Shown here piece after piece: positions 12,571 through 20,407 of a stretch of 20,407 nucleotides of DNA (the stretch's first letter is position 1; every line of letters begins with the position of its first letter). Source of the stretch: a virus. A program made the position numbers and the translations under genes. The notes beneath the pieces are model-generated. The model had not been told where the DNA came from. It made no database searches and saw only the letters and a list, made by a program, of their open reading frames with translations. The stretch covers positions 1 to 20,407 of IMG/VR virus record IMGVR_UViG_3300033550_000158. One strand, written 5' to 3'.

Positions 12571-13654
12571 TTTCGTCTCCCTCGAAGATGAGGTCAGCTT
12601 CCTCAACCTGCTCGCTCGTTGGAGGACGCACCTTCCAGGCCACAAGACGCATGTCCTTCTCAAACCCTTCCGGGTTCCTGGCGTCCTGTATGGTGACGCG
12701 TGCTGTGTCGCCGAGACTGAAACTACCAATCTCAGGCACACGATCACCCTTTACGGTGACCTTGACAGTCACCATCGGTGGCCTACGGATAATGCCTTGA
12801 GCGTTTGCGACAGTGGCAAGGAGCGCTGTGTTGTCGATGTCCTTACGCACCACGTCGATGTCCCATCGAGGGAAGCCACCTGCGATGAGGTCAGTGTGTG
12901 CGACCTCTGCTGCAAGCATGTCCGTGCCCTCGCCCGCACCCACTGTTAGAACATGGGTGCCAGCGTCCGCCATGGACTCGGTCATGTAGTACTGCGTGAT
13001 ATTACCTGGGTAGTCGAAAGTTGGCATACCCGGATGAACGCCCGTACCCAAATATGGATAGCCGATGAGTAGGTCCTTACGATACCACTGACCGTCTTTA
13101 ACCACAGCAATACGCCAGTCAAATCCATCGGACGAGTCCGAGATGCTGGACATGACTTCACCGTAGTACTTAACTTCGTACGGATAGACCTCCACTGACT
13201 TAGTCACAGGCGTGCTAGGTCCTGAAGGTATAATGATGTTGATGTTACGTCCCGCAACGATCATCATATCCGTCCACAGTGTTTTGAATAGGAGTACCTG
13301 CTCCATATCCGTGTATACTGTGTTGGAAATGATTCGCTGCCTTCGTGGGTAGGATTCGAACGAGATGCCATGCATCTGTAGAGTCTTGGACTGTGCTGAG
13401 TAGACACGGCTCCAGATAATCCATGCGCCTACAGGAATGCCGTTACGCTCCACTACAACGAAGGTACGGCCTGGGTGGGTTGCCTCGATAAGGTCAACGT
13501 TGCGCTTACCTGTTTGGTCGAGTTGGAACGTCCCGTCGAACTGACTGTCGGCACCGTTCAGGCTGTGACTCATATACACGCCGTACAAGTCAATTTCCTG
13601 AATGACTCGCTCGTCGCGTAGCGTGAGAAACACGTACCTGTACTTGGCAACCAT
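12563..13654 (-). CDS. Minor tail protein resembling ReqiPepy6 Gp37-like family
   Basis: The 363-residue protein resembles the siphovirus ReqiPepy6 Gp37-like family, thought to lie at the tail tip in a baseplate-hub position. Supporting features are the beta-rich N-terminus beginning VAKYRYVFLTLRDERVIQEIDLYG, the RTFVVVERNGIPVGAWIIWSR stretch near 64-84, the middle segment MHGISFESYPRRQRI, and a C-terminal half rich in beta strands (VTVKVTVKGDRVPEIGSFSLGD). ATG 13654 shares its A with the upstream stop (TGATG). The gene follows the Dit-like and minor tail genes as in other siphoviruses. Assignment rests on pattern and position. Confidence 0.75.
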   Translation of the reverse strand: MVAKYRYVFLTLRDERVIQEIDLYGVYMSHSLNGADSQFDGTFQLDQTGKRNVDLIEATHPGRTFVVVERNGIPVGAWIIWSRVYSAQSKTLQMHGISFESYPRRQRIISNTVYTDMEQVLLFKTLWTDMMIVAGRNINIIIPSGPSTPVTKSVEVYPYEVKYYGEVMSSISDSSDGFDWRIAVVKDGQWYRKDLLIGYPYLGTGVHPGMPTFDYPGNITQYYMTESMADAGTHVLTVGAGEGTDMLAAEVAHTDLIAGGFPRWDIDVVRKDIDNTALLATVANAQGIIRRPPMVTVKVTVKGDRVPEIGSFSLGDTARVTIQDARNPEGFEKDMRLVAWKVRPPTSEQVEEADLIFEGDEIA

Positions 13655-14766
13655 CAGATATCCACACCCGTGTCAGTCACATCAGGACCCAAGTCGATGA
13701 CAAGGATCTCGATCGGGTTCGTGGCACTACCGCTGATCTGGGCGTTGCCAGATCCTGAAACTCGCTGAATGCTAAGAAGCAAGCTCAACGTCTCGTCTAC
13801 TGTAGGTGTGTAAGACACGCTAACCACTTGTGACATACCCGTAGTGCTGTTATCCTGACCGTCTCGACTGTAATTCAGGATGGTGCTGGAAGTCGTCGGC
13901 GTTGATCCATCCGTCGTGTAGCGCATGTTCGCCGACAGACCATCAGTAGCACCACTACTCGTGACCTGCAACGAGGACGTGATAATGTGGTAGGTGCGGT
14001 TAGCCTTGATAGGAATGTCATCAAGGCGCAGGACACCAACCTCGGTTGTCGTTGTCGTGCTGGTAGTGGTTCGACGAGCACGAGCAATGATGCTGCCCGC
14101 TGTCTCGAGTGTAACCCACGCCGATCCGTTGTGAACCTTGATCTTGTCCAGGTCGCGCTGGTAGACCATCATTGACTCGAAGGCCGTAAGTGTGGCAAGC
14201 TCAGTCGAGTCCTTGATCGAAACCAAGCCGCCCAGTGCTGACATGTAGATACGTGTGTCGGTGATCTCGCCCGTTGTGATGGACGTGTCGTTGGCGACGA
14301 TTAACACCTGCGCCAACGTGATCGAGTTGGCAGGAGCCGAAGGTGCCGCAGGCGAGCTTGCCGGCGTACCCGACACAACAACCAGCGAACTAGTATTGGC
14401 GCCACCCGAGTAGGCCGAGTCTTCGACCTTGAAGCAGACAAGGTCGATCCGATTCAGAGTTGCGTGCGCCGCAGCGATGCTTAGGGTGACGTCTCCATCG
14501 TTGAGGACGCTGTATACACCCTGCTTCGACCCTTCTGAGCCAGGAATCGTTGCATGGCCCGACTTGACAATCACAGCCATCGAGGGTGAGCCGGTCTGTG
14601 TGACTTGCAAAGCATTACCCAGAGCTGGGTTTACACCACCTCGTGGCAGGAGTGATGTTGCACCACCCTTACCATTGACGAGAAGAGCGTGCCAGTTACG
14701 CATCTGCTCAGCGGTATGCGTTGCACCGGCATTCTGTAGGAACCCGCAAGGGTTGACTTCTGTCAT
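13654..14766 (-). CDS. Minor tail protein, possible receptor-binding or fibre subunit
   Basis: The 370-residue protein starts at ATG 14766, seven bases after GGAGGTAG and three bases after the Dit-like stop. Its N-terminus NPCGFLQNAGATHTAEQMRNWHALL resembles the start of conserved minor tail proteins of actinobacteriophages. A low-complexity stretch of Ala, Pro and Ser (about 130-145) and a Thr run (TTTSTTTTTEVG) look like linkers between beta-rich domains. The C-terminal domain is rich in Ser, Thr and Asn, typical of fibre-like or host-contacting regions. It probably sits at the tail tip with the Dit-like and Gp37-like proteins. Confidence 0.75.
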   Translation of the reverse strand: MTEVNPCGFLQNAGATHTAEQMRNWHALLVNGKGGATSLLPRGGVNPALGNALQVTQTGSPSMAVIVKSGHATIPGSEGSKQGVYSVLNDGDVTLSIAAAHATLNRIDLVCFKVEDSAYSGGANTSSLVVVSGTPASSPAAPSAPANSITLAQVLIVANDTSITTGEITDTRIYMSALGGLVSIKDSTELATLTAFESMMVYQRDLDKIKVHNGSAWVTLETAGSIIARARRTTTSTTTTTEVGVLRLDDIPIKANRTYHIITSSLQVTSSGATDGLSANMRYTTDGSTPTTSSTILNYSRDGQDNSTTGMSQVVSVSYTPTVDETLSLLLSIQRVSGSGNAQISGSATNPIEILVIDLGPDVTDTGVDI

Positions 14767-14769
14767 GTG

Positions 14770-15627
14770 CTACCTCCACGCATTCCGATATGAAACAGTC
14801 AACTGGCTACCTGTTCCATCGGTGCCGCCGAATCGAATGAAGTTCAAGCCCGGATCTAGTAGGAACCAGTCCGGCTGAACAAGAGTGGCGCGACGGTTTG
14901 TCGTACCGTTTAGTAATACTGTCTTAGCCGCGAGGTCGATCACCAACACATCTGAGGCACCAAGGTTGATTTCAAAGCTGAGCAGTCCACCGTTCGTATC
15001 GTTCGCGATCAGTGGGTTGATGATGGGTCCTGCGATGGTGAGGATTGCTGGTGTGGGTCTGTTGCCGGCGTTGTCAATATACTGCCCCGCAGGTTCAGCG
15101 CCACCACCGAAATCCAAGTCAAACTCGAAGTCGAACGCAAAACCGATGCCGGCTTCGCCACCGTAGGCGATATTGATGTCCTGCTCGACAGCATCGTAGA
15201 TGCGAGGGTCTTCAGCGTACATGACGAACTGTACACGGACTACGCCTCGACGACGATCCCCTGCCCAGTCGTATCGAAGGCCTCGTGGCTTGACGAAGAT
15301 AACACGATCCTGCTGACCAGGAGCCCTAAGGTAGAATGGCACTGCGACGGTGCTGGGTGACCATTCGTACTTCAGCTGGTCGAGGTAGTCCTCCAGCGTT
15401 GCCGCTGTTGCGAAGGCTTCACCGTCCATCATCATTGGACGGCCCTTCTCGAACTCCGCATCCATGAAGCCGCCGTCCACACCTTCGTGGTCGCGCTCGG
15501 TTTCGCGAATTGGGGCTGAGTCGAGTCCGTACACCCGAAGGATATCGACGAAGGGCAGCGACACGTCAGTGTTCAGCTCGGTGCCAGTGTCACCCAGCTT
15601 GAAGACTAGCTCGTCAGTGACCGACAC
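14770..15627 (-). CDS. Distal tail (Dit)-like protein
   Basis: This gene follows the tape measure in the place where siphoviruses encode the distal tail protein that connects tail tube to tip. The 285-residue product has an N-terminal half with features of the family: DGGFMDAEFEKGRPMMMDGEAF, VPFYLRAPGQQDRVIFVKPRGLRYDW and VVRVQFVMYAEDPRIYD, the last being a common Dit-type motif. A Gly/Asp/Phe-rich linker near 160-175 precedes a beta-sandwich-like C-terminal domain. GTG 15627 overlaps the tape measure stop (TAGTG) and has GGAGG just upstream. Confidence 0.8.
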   Translation of the reverse strand: MSVTDELVFKLGDTGTELNTDVSLPFVDILRVYGLDSAPIRETERDHEGVDGGFMDAEFEKGRPMMMDGEAFATAATLEDYLDQLKYEWSPSTVAVPFYLRAPGQQDRVIFVKPRGLRYDWAGDRRRGVVRVQFVMYAEDPRIYDAVEQDINIAYGGEAGIGFAFDFEFDLDFGGGAEPAGQYIDNAGNRPTPAILTIAGPIINPLIANDTNGGLLSFEINLGASDVLVIDLAAKTVLLNGTTNRRATLVQPDWFLLDPGLNFIRFGGTDGTGSQLTVSYRNAWR

Positions 15628-18362
15628 TACATCCTCCCAGCCAATTCCCAGCCCAGCATTTCAGCCTGCGCACGTGCGTCAAGTTCCTGTGTGTTGACGG
15701 TAATGTTGTTGTGGATGACCTTGGTGGGATTCGTGTCCGTCAATGCGCTCCGAGCATCTTCCACACCCCCCACACGGCCTTGGTCAACAGGAACCATTGC
15801 TTGTGGCCGCAAGCCAAGGAACGAGTCGTTGCCGAACATCGCATCGGCCATCGTCCTCTTGTAGCCGAGGATGTAGCCTTCTGCTGACTGTGAGCCAAGT
15901 ACCATCATCCGACGGCTTGGTGAACCAATTTCCAGTACGTCCTTCAGCATGCCGACTGCGTTCTCACCGAAGTCGCTGATCTCTGCCAAGGCGTTCGTGA
16001 ACTTACTCTTCATACCCTGGATAAAGCCACCGATGAAGTCCTCACCGACGTCGTACAGCCACCCAGGAACACCACGGAAGAAGGCTGGGACGTCCACGGT
16101 GAAGAAGACCGTGATGGCTGTCATCGCACCTGTGAACTGCTCGCGAATCCAGCCGTAGAAGTCACGTGCCTGGTTGTACAGGAACTGGATGCCTTCCCAG
16201 ATCTTGCCGAAGACCCAAATGACGCCCTGTACGATCTCGACAAGAAGAACGAACGCGGCAACCACTGCCATGATGCCAAGCACAAGTGGTCCGATAAACG
16301 CCATCGCCAACACACCAGTGATGACCGCTGCAACGATGGCTGCCCACTTGCCAAACTGAATCAGGAACTCGATGACGGGCATCATCGATTCCTTGTTGCG
16401 CCCCCACCACTCAGTAAGTGCCCGGATGGCAGGGATGATGATGTTGTTGATGATGTCGCCAATGAACTGGAAGCCTTCCTTGGCGATGCTAACGAGGATT
16501 CTACCAGCTTCCTCGATCTTCGGCTTCATGCGGTCCCAGACTTCGTTCCGGAACTCGTTGAAAGCCGGCAGGACCTTCTCTTCGAACAGCTTCGCCAGGT
16601 TCTTGAGCGGTGGGAGCAAGTGCTCCTTGAACGCCTTGGCAATGTCACGTCCTGTGTTAAGGACGATGCTACCAAGCGACTTGACATCTTCCCACAAGTC
16701 CTTGACGATTTGCCTGAAGGTGCTGCTGACTTGCCAAGCGACGGCGAAGCTTGTAACCAAGAAGGTGATGGCTGCGACTAGGGCGCCAACGATAGCGACC
16801 ATCGGTGCCATAACCGACCAAGTGGCTGCCAGCGAGGCAATAAAGACAGCCATGAGACCGATGCCAGTGAGGATGACACCGAACACAACTGCCAGGATTG
16901 AACCCCAGAGCAGGAACTGGGCAATCGTGTCTTTGACGCTCTGCGGCAGCCTGTCGAACCAGTCAAGCCCACGTTCGATGGTGCTGAGCAACCGGTTGAA
17001 GGCCGGAAGTAGTGCCTCGCCAATAGATTCCTTTACAATGGCGAACTTGTTGGCGAGGATTTGTGACCGCATAGCCGTCGTGTCGGCCATCATTGCGTAG
17101 GCGTTCTCGAACGCGCCTGTGTCGCCCGTCATTTCCGAAAGCATCAGGTCGAGTGTCTCAAGACCAGATTCAGTCAGAAGCAGTGTCTGCAGGAACTTGC
17201 GTGCCTGGATAGTGCTACCGGCACCGCGGAAGACATCGAGGATAGTCTCGACGCGCTCTGCCTCAGGTATGTCACGCAGAACATCACGGAACTGCCGAAT
17301 AACCTCGTTGAAGGGTCTAAGTGACCCATCTGCGTTCCTGATTTCGATGCCGAGCTCTTCCATCCGCTCGACAGCTGTCGGGTTTGAGAATGCGTCAAAG
17401 GCACGTGCAACAGCCGTCGCCGACTGTGCTGCCGGAATACCAAATCGGGTCGATGCTGCGAGGGCCGCGAGCATCTGCTCCAGCGACTGGCTTGCTCGAA
17501 CAGCCGACGGCGAAACGCTGCCGATGCGTGCCGTCCACTCTTCGTACGAGCCAATACCTTCCTGGACTAGCTGGAACTGCAAGTCAAGAACTCGGTTCAC
17601 TTCCTCGACAGGGATAGTGAACGCGTTCATGATACCGATAGTGGCACGTGAAGCTGCCTGGATGTCCGTCTGACCGGCAACAGCTGCCTTAGCAAACGCC
17701 TCCAACAGAAGCTCGGCACCCATAACGTCGACTTCCATCGACGAGAAGATGTCGAACAACGCGCTCTGAACCGACATGAACGGAATGGCGAAGTTGCGTG
17801 CGATGTCCTTACCAACATCGGCAATCTGCCGCAGGTTACCGTCGAAGTGGTCGATCTGGGTTGCTGTGAGTCTAACTTGCCGCTCGTACTCAACGGCAGA
17901 GTCGATCAGGTTATTCATCGTAGCGAATCCCGCAACACCCACGAAGCCAAATGCGACACCGATAGTCTCTAGTGCGACACCTGTCTGTGTTAGAGTGTTC
18001 GTAAAGTGCGAGAAGCGTTGCGTGTTCCGCGTGATGAGTGTAGCTTGCCGGTCGTAGTCCTGTGCCTGCCTTTCGAGGGCTGTGGCCTCTGACTGTAGAG
18101 CAGCAATGGCAGACTGACGTCCAGCAAGAACAGCCTTGGAAGCGCCGGCTTCCCTCAAGCGAGCCACTTCCAACCGCTTGACAGCGATCTCGGTTCGCTT
18201 GAGGGCCGCCTCTTCGCGTACGGCGTCGGCACGAGCTTTCAGTGCCGCAATACGTGCAGCAGTACCTGTACGGACAAGTTCCTGAGCGAAGCGCTGGAGG
18301 TTACGTGTTCCCTCGTCACGAACGCGAAGAGCCAAGTACAGCTCGCGTGTGCTGAGCGACAC
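15627..18362 (-). CDS. Tail tape measure protein
   Basis: At 911 residues this is the longest gene in the window. It sets tail length; at about 0.15 nm per residue the tail would be near 137 nm. Residues 30-110 form a long charged coiled coil, followed by the PhageMin_Tail-type region (about 140-420). Two blocks of hydrophobic helices lie at about 480-545 and 672-720, as expected for a protein that enters the host membrane. The C-terminal part has the frequent motif IGSPSRRMMVLGSQSAEGY. GTG 18362 lies 4 bases after GGAGGTGA, in the end of the chaperone frame. Order (chaperones, tape measure, Dit) is canonical. Confidence 0.95.
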   Translation of the reverse strand: MSLSTRELYLALRVRDEGTRNLQRFAQELVRTGTAARIAALKARADAVREEAALKRTEIAVKRLEVARLREAGASKAVLAGRQSAIAALQSEATALERQAQDYDRQATLITRNTQRFSHFTNTLTQTGVALETIGVAFGFVGVAGFATMNNLIDSAVEYERQVRLTATQIDHFDGNLRQIADVGKDIARNFAIPFMSVQSALFDIFSSMEVDVMGAELLLEAFAKAAVAGQTDIQAASRATIGIMNAFTIPVEEVNRVLDLQFQLVQEGIGSYEEWTARIGSVSPSAVRASQSLEQMLAALAASTRFGIPAAQSATAVARAFDAFSNPTAVERMEELGIEIRNADGSLRPFNEVIRQFRDVLRDIPEAERVETILDVFRGAGSTIQARKFLQTLLLTESGLETLDLMLSEMTGDTGAFENAYAMMADTTAMRSQILANKFAIVKESIGEALLPAFNRLLSTIERGLDWFDRLPQSVKDTIAQFLLWGSILAVVFGVILTGIGLMAVFIASLAATWSVMAPMVAIVGALVAAITFLVTSFAVAWQVSSTFRQIVKDLWEDVKSLGSIVLNTGRDIAKAFKEHLLPPLKNLAKLFEEKVLPAFNEFRNEVWDRMKPKIEEAGRILVSIAKEGFQFIGDIINNIIIPAIRALTEWWGRNKESMMPVIEFLIQFGKWAAIVAAVITGVLAMAFIGPLVLGIMAVVAAFVLLVEIVQGVIWVFGKIWEGIQFLYNQARDFYGWIREQFTGAMTAITVFFTVDVPAFFRGVPGWLYDVGEDFIGGFIQGMKSKFTNALAEISDFGENAVGMLKDVLEIGSPSRRMMVLGSQSAEGYILGYKRTMADAMFGNDSFLGLRPQAMVPVDQGRVGGVEDARSALTDTNPTKVIHNNITVNTQELDARAQAEMLGWELAGRM

Positions 18363-18365
18363 GGT

Positions 18366-19048
18366 TCACCTCCGGTTGCGCATTGCCTTCAACTTCGCAT
18401 CCAACTCGGCACGCTTGGCGTTCATGCGGTTGTTCTCCATCGACTGGGCTTCAGCATCCGCATCGAACACCGCTTGGAACAAGTGCATTAGATATGAATC
18501 TTGGTCGAGAAGTCCGCCAGAGTCGGGCAGTGTGCCCAGTTTCTCACACACCCGAACGAGCTTTAGGACTTCTCGGGCATCGTACTCGATGGGACGTTGG
18601 AGGACGATTCCGGCGCGGAGCCGGAAGGTGAGTTTTTTACCTCCTCGTCCTCCTCGAAGTTGTTCAGCTTGTCCATCCGGGACGAGATTTCCTCGCCGAT
18701 CTGCGCCGCCAGTAGCTCGACGTCCTGCTGGTTCTTGAAGTTGAGCGGCCGGATGGGACAGCTGCACTTGCCGGCATAGCAGTCGCTCTGCTCGGTGTGC
18801 TGCTGGTGTTCGAGGTTGTGCTCCAGGATCAGGTTGGCGAACTCCCAAAGCTGAACCTGCTTCTGCATCATGTTGATCTCGCCGACAGCGTCCTTATCCA
18901 CCTTGTTGGACAGGATCCGCATCTTGCCGGAGAGTTCCGCACGAGACAGCTTCTCGCCGTAGGTCATACGTCGTACGATGACGTATCCCCCCGGACAACT
19001 TGTCAGGTCGATCCTCTCGGTCTTCTTGACCAGGGTTGCAACTGGCAC
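18366..19048 (-). CDS. Tail assembly chaperone, long form made by -1 frameshift
   Basis: Ribosomes slipping back one base at 18632-18638 leave the short frame after 139 codons and read 88 more to the TGA at 18366-18368, giving a fusion of about 227 residues (equivalent to lambda gpGT). The added part begins LTFRLRAGIVLQRP, has a helical region, and ends in a charged helix, ...MNAKRAELDAKLKAMRNRR. The second frame has no start codon with a ribosome binding site near its functional part. Its own upstream frame (to 18848) reads as low-complexity shadow. The stop lies just before the tape measure start, in the standard place. Confidence 0.88.
18563..19048 (-). CDS. Tail assembly chaperone, short form
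   Basis: The 161-residue product is the zero-frame form of the tail chaperone that coats the tape measure during tail assembly (equivalent to lambda gpG). GTG 19048 is chosen because AGGGAGGA lies about 7 bases upstream; an ATG at 19177 has no ribosome binding site and adds a stretch that overlaps the intergenic element. The protein contains RRMTYGEKLSRAELSGKM, a Cys cluster (CYAGKCSC) and an acidic end (NNFEEDEEVKN) where the frameshift site lies. The zero-frame tail after the slip is short and polar. Confidence 0.85.
   Translation of the reverse strand: MPVATLVKKTERIDLTSCPGGYVIVRRMTYGEKLSRAELSGKMRILSNKVDKDAVGEINMMQKQVQLWEFANLILEHNLEHQQHTEQSDCYAGKCSCPIRPLNFKNQQDVELLAAQIGEEISSRMDKLNNFEEDEEVKNSPSGSAPESSSNVPSSTMPEKS
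18608..18638 (-). promoter_or_regulatory. Programmed -1 ribosomal frameshift signal
   Basis: On the minus strand the zero-frame codons are GTA AAA AAC, giving the classical slippery heptamer A-AAA-AAC at 18638-18632. After a 5-base spacer comes a perfect 7-bp stem: TTCCGGC (18626-18620), loop TCCGC, GCCGGAA (18614-18608). Heptamer, spacer and stem all match known -1 frameshift sites in phage tail chaperone genes. Confidence 0.92.
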
Positions 19049-19053
19049 TCTTC

Positions 19054-19070
19054 GTTCCTCCCTCAGGAAC
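19054..19070 (-). promoter_or_regulatory. Hairpin covering the chaperone ribosome binding site
   Basis: On the minus strand GTTCCT and AGGAAC form a 6-bp stem with loop GAGGG. The Shine-Dalgarno GAGGGAGGA is spread over the loop and 3' arm, and GTG 19048 follows 5 bases later. The hairpin could limit translation of the chaperone relative to the major tail protein upstream. Confidence 0.5.
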
Positions 19071-19106
19071 AAGACCCACCTAAACCAAATGGGCCAACCA
19101 ATGTCT

Positions 19107-19201
19107 ACCAGATAGACTCGAGTTAGACCTACAGAGGTCCAAGCTATACATAGAGCTACGAGGTTTAGGGTGTTCATCAGTCTATCTCGAGTCTATCTGG
19201 T
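19107..19201. repeat. 16-bp perfect inverted repeat after the major tail gene
   Basis: ACCAGATAGACTCGAG at 19107-19122 is exactly reverse-complementary to 19186-19201, with 63 bases between. Smaller pairings lie inside: a near-palindromic AGCTCTATGTATAGCT and a GACCT/AGGTC pair. The repeat overlaps element B. It may fold in the mRNA 3' of the major tail gene as a partial terminator or stability element, or act as a DNA site. Confidence 0.75.
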
Positions 19202-19220
19202 CTAACAGCTCGTCTCAGGT
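19113..19220 (-). promoter_or_regulatory. Repeated intergenic element, copy B
   Basis: On the minus strand this region carries the same four ordered blocks as 10113-10219: ACCTGAGACGA (19220-19210), AGACCAGATAGA (19203-19192), AGATAGAC (19187-19180) and TCTAACTCGAGTCTA (19127-19113). It lies between the major tail gene and the tail chaperone gene, in the sense direction of those genes. The gap 19049-19240 contains no convincing gene: it holds this element, the inverted repeat and the chaperone leader hairpin. Confidence 0.75.
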
Positions 19221-19240
19221 AAAAGTAACCCTTAGCGAGC

Positions 19241-20182
19241 TTACGGTGTGATGTCGGCCTGCGTCTTCACGGCAATCTCGAACGCCTTCTGAGGCGAACC
19301 GCTGTCGAGGACTGCCTGGTAGTTAATCTGCGCCCGCAGCAGATCGCCTTGACCAGACAAACCGACTTCGTAGGATTCCTTGATTGCGGCCGGGATCAGC
19401 ATCGTGATGCTGTTGTTGGCCCCCTTCGACGCGATCAAGGTGATGCTCTGAGCCGTCACTGCCTTGAAGGCGTCGTAGTCAGTTCGCGTCAGGAAGTCGC
19501 GTGCCATCATCAGCGTTGTGGCACGCTCTCCGAGCTTGATGAAGTCCGCTCCGCGTCCGGTGTTCTTCAACCGGAACTGCGGCTCGCCGCCATCGTCGAC
19601 CGTGAACTCGAACGAGTCGGTGTCCGTTACCGGTGTGGCTGTCGGCACCTGGATTGCGTAGGTACCCATGCCGTACGGTGTGGTTGTCGGCCACGACGGA
19701 GTCGGAGCTGACTGCGTCGCTTCGCTGCGACCGATGATGGACACCGTGAAGATCAGGATGCCCTCGGCGATGCTGAACTTGTAGCCCGCCACCACACACC
19801 CGGTGTAGGCGAACACCTCGCCGTTGCGCACGATCGTGATAGAGAGCGTCTCCGCCGGCACAGCATCGGCGTTGCCGGTGAACGTGTACGTGAAGTTCAC
19901 CGCGCCGGACTTTACCACATCCAGTCGTGCTGCGTGCAGGAAGTACGCCACGAGGTCCTCGCGAGCGTCCATCTCGATGTCGCCAGCCGGGTGCTCGTTG
20001 CCGGCGACCGCATTGACGATGTCGACTGTCTGCCGGATCGGGCGACGGAACTGCGTCTCCTCCTGCATCGTGATCGACTCGTTGTTGATTGGCGCGAACA
20101 CCGTTGCGGCTTCGAACGTGCCAGATGTCGCCTCGAGAGCGACGCCGACGATGCCTCCACCACCAATGCCAGGACTGGTCAC
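19241..20182 (-). CDS. Major tail (tube) protein
   Basis: The 313-residue protein has the pattern of siphovirus tail tube subunits of the Phage_tube_2 type: N-terminal GGGGIVGVALEATSGTFEAATVFAPINNES, then QEETQFRRPIRQTVDI, and alternating beta strands to the end. It would polymerise around the tape measure to form the tail tube. Position directly upstream of the tail chaperone and tape measure genes is the canonical one. GTG 20182 overlaps the upstream stop (GTGA) and is preceded by AGGAGGGG. Codon use appears richer in G and C than in the minor tail genes, as expected for a strongly expressed gene. Confidence 0.85.
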   Translation of the reverse strand: MTSPGIGGGGIVGVALEATSGTFEAATVFAPINNESITMQEETQFRRPIRQTVDIVNAVAGNEHPAGDIEMDAREDLVAYFLHAARLDVVKSGAVNFTYTFTGNADAVPAETLSITIVRNGEVFAYTGCVVAGYKFSIAEGILIFTVSIIGRSEATQSAPTPSWPTTTPYGMGTYAIQVPTATPVTDTDSFEFTVDDGGEPQFRLKNTGRGADFIKLGERATTLMMARDFLTRTDYDAFKAVTAQSITLIASKGANNSITMLIPAAIKESYEVGLSGQGDLLRAQINYQAVLDSGSPQKAFEIAVKTQADITP

Positions 20183-20367
20183 TCCTCATCCCCTCCTGTC
20201 AGCATCGTGAACTCGAGACCGGGCAGTTCGTGCTCTCCCGGAGGAATTCCACGGTAGGCGAAGAAGGCCTCGACCTCCTCCTTCGTGAACGTCCGTGTCT
20301 CACCTTTGGCGAACACAGCCAGACCGTCCACGGTTTGTGCCCTGTCGGATGTTACTTCGATCTTCAT
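20179..20367 (-). CDS. 62-aa protein upstream of the major tail gene, function unknown
   Basis: ATG 20367 is chosen over a GTG 15 bases earlier because GAGGAGG lies 6 bases upstream. The product is acidic and contains VFAKGETRTFTKEEVEAFFAYRGIPPGEHELPGLEFTML, probably a small mixed alpha-beta fold. It shares a four-base overlap with the major tail gene. In siphoviruses this place is used for head-tail connection genes, but the sequence is not recognised. Confidence 0.7.
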   Translation of the reverse strand: MKIEVTSDRAQTVDGLAVFAKGETRTFTKEEVEAFFAYRGIPPGEHELPGLEFTMLTGGDEE

Positions 20368-20378
20368 GCTTGACCTCC

Positions 20379-20407
20379 TCACGGGCCAAATCGTAGGCTG
20401 GTCTTGG
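20379..20407 (-). CDS. C-terminal end of an upstream gene (partial)
   Basis: One minus-strand frame entering the window reads KTSLRFGP and stops with TGA at 20381-20379, 11 bases before the start of the 62-aa gene. This fits the end of a head-tail connector or tail completion gene, but only eight residues are visible. Confidence 0.35.

Noticed and set aside
16372-17100. 242-codon open frame opposite the tape measure gene
   Set aside because: It lies wholly antisense to a well-supported gene, is low-complexity in Ser, Met and Thr, and has no ribosome binding site or family resemblance.
18639-18848. Independent start for the second chaperone frame
   Set aside because: The upstream part of this frame is Arg/Gly/Ala-rich shadow sequence, and the frameshift signal explains how the C-terminal part is made.
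19049-19177. Upstream ATG extension of the tail chaperone (MNTLNLVALC...)
   Set aside because: No ribosome binding site precedes it, and it runs through the repeated element; GTG 19048 has a strong AGGGAGGA.
19479-20189. 236-codon frame overlapping the major tail gene
   Set aside because: It is an Arg/His/Ser-rich shadow in another frame on the same strand, with no family features.
1-20407. CRISPR array, insertion sequence, integrase or attachment site
   Set aside because: No regularly spaced repeats, transposase or integrase motifs were seen on either strand.

Overview
This window is part of a tailed double-stranded DNA phage genome, most likely a siphovirus. The tail genes (major tail protein, frameshifted tail assembly chaperones, 911-residue tape measure, Dit-like, Gp37-like and minor tail proteins) and the compact, mostly overlapping layout support this. 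An actinobacterial host is inferred from the style of the tail genes, the GTG/TTG starts and the UDG-PolA fusion. No host marker is present, so this is not proven. No tRNA, CRISPR, integrase or insertion sequence was seen.

Layout: genes read rightward from 1 to 11412 and leftward from 20407 to 11537. The two blocks converge on a large hairpin near 11419-11473. The rightward block holds a PrimPol/DUF3987 primase-helicase, then queC, a 65-aa gene, queD, a 74-aa gene, queE, folE, two small MazG-type genes and dpdA. These are followed by a DNA polymerase with an N-terminal uracil-DNA glycosylase domain, a small membrane protein, a degenerate HNH protein, a 70-aa protein, a P-loop protein, a RuvC-like resolvase and a second small membrane protein. 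The leftward block, in transcription order, holds a 62-aa protein, the major tail protein, the tail assembly chaperones with a clear -1 frameshift site, tape measure, Dit-like protein, minor tail protein, Gp37-like protein, a second minor tail protein and a holin-like membrane protein.

Functionally, FolE, QueD, QueE and QueC form the complete route from GTP to 7-cyano-7-deazaguanine (preQ0), and DpdA is the phage transglycosylase that puts such bases into DNA. No QueF, Gat-QueC fusion or other late modifier is visible here. The simplest prediction is a virion genome in which part of the guanine is replaced by preQ0, protecting it from host restriction. The polymerase, primase and resolvase sit in or just after the same transcription unit, so modification and replication are probably co-expressed.

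The least expected non-coding signals are three. Two homologous intergenic elements of about 107-111 bp lie in opposite halves of the window, each in the sense direction of its own operon. A 22-bp leader containing the ribosome binding site is shared by queD and the P-loop gene. The tail-chaperone frameshift signal is of textbook quality.
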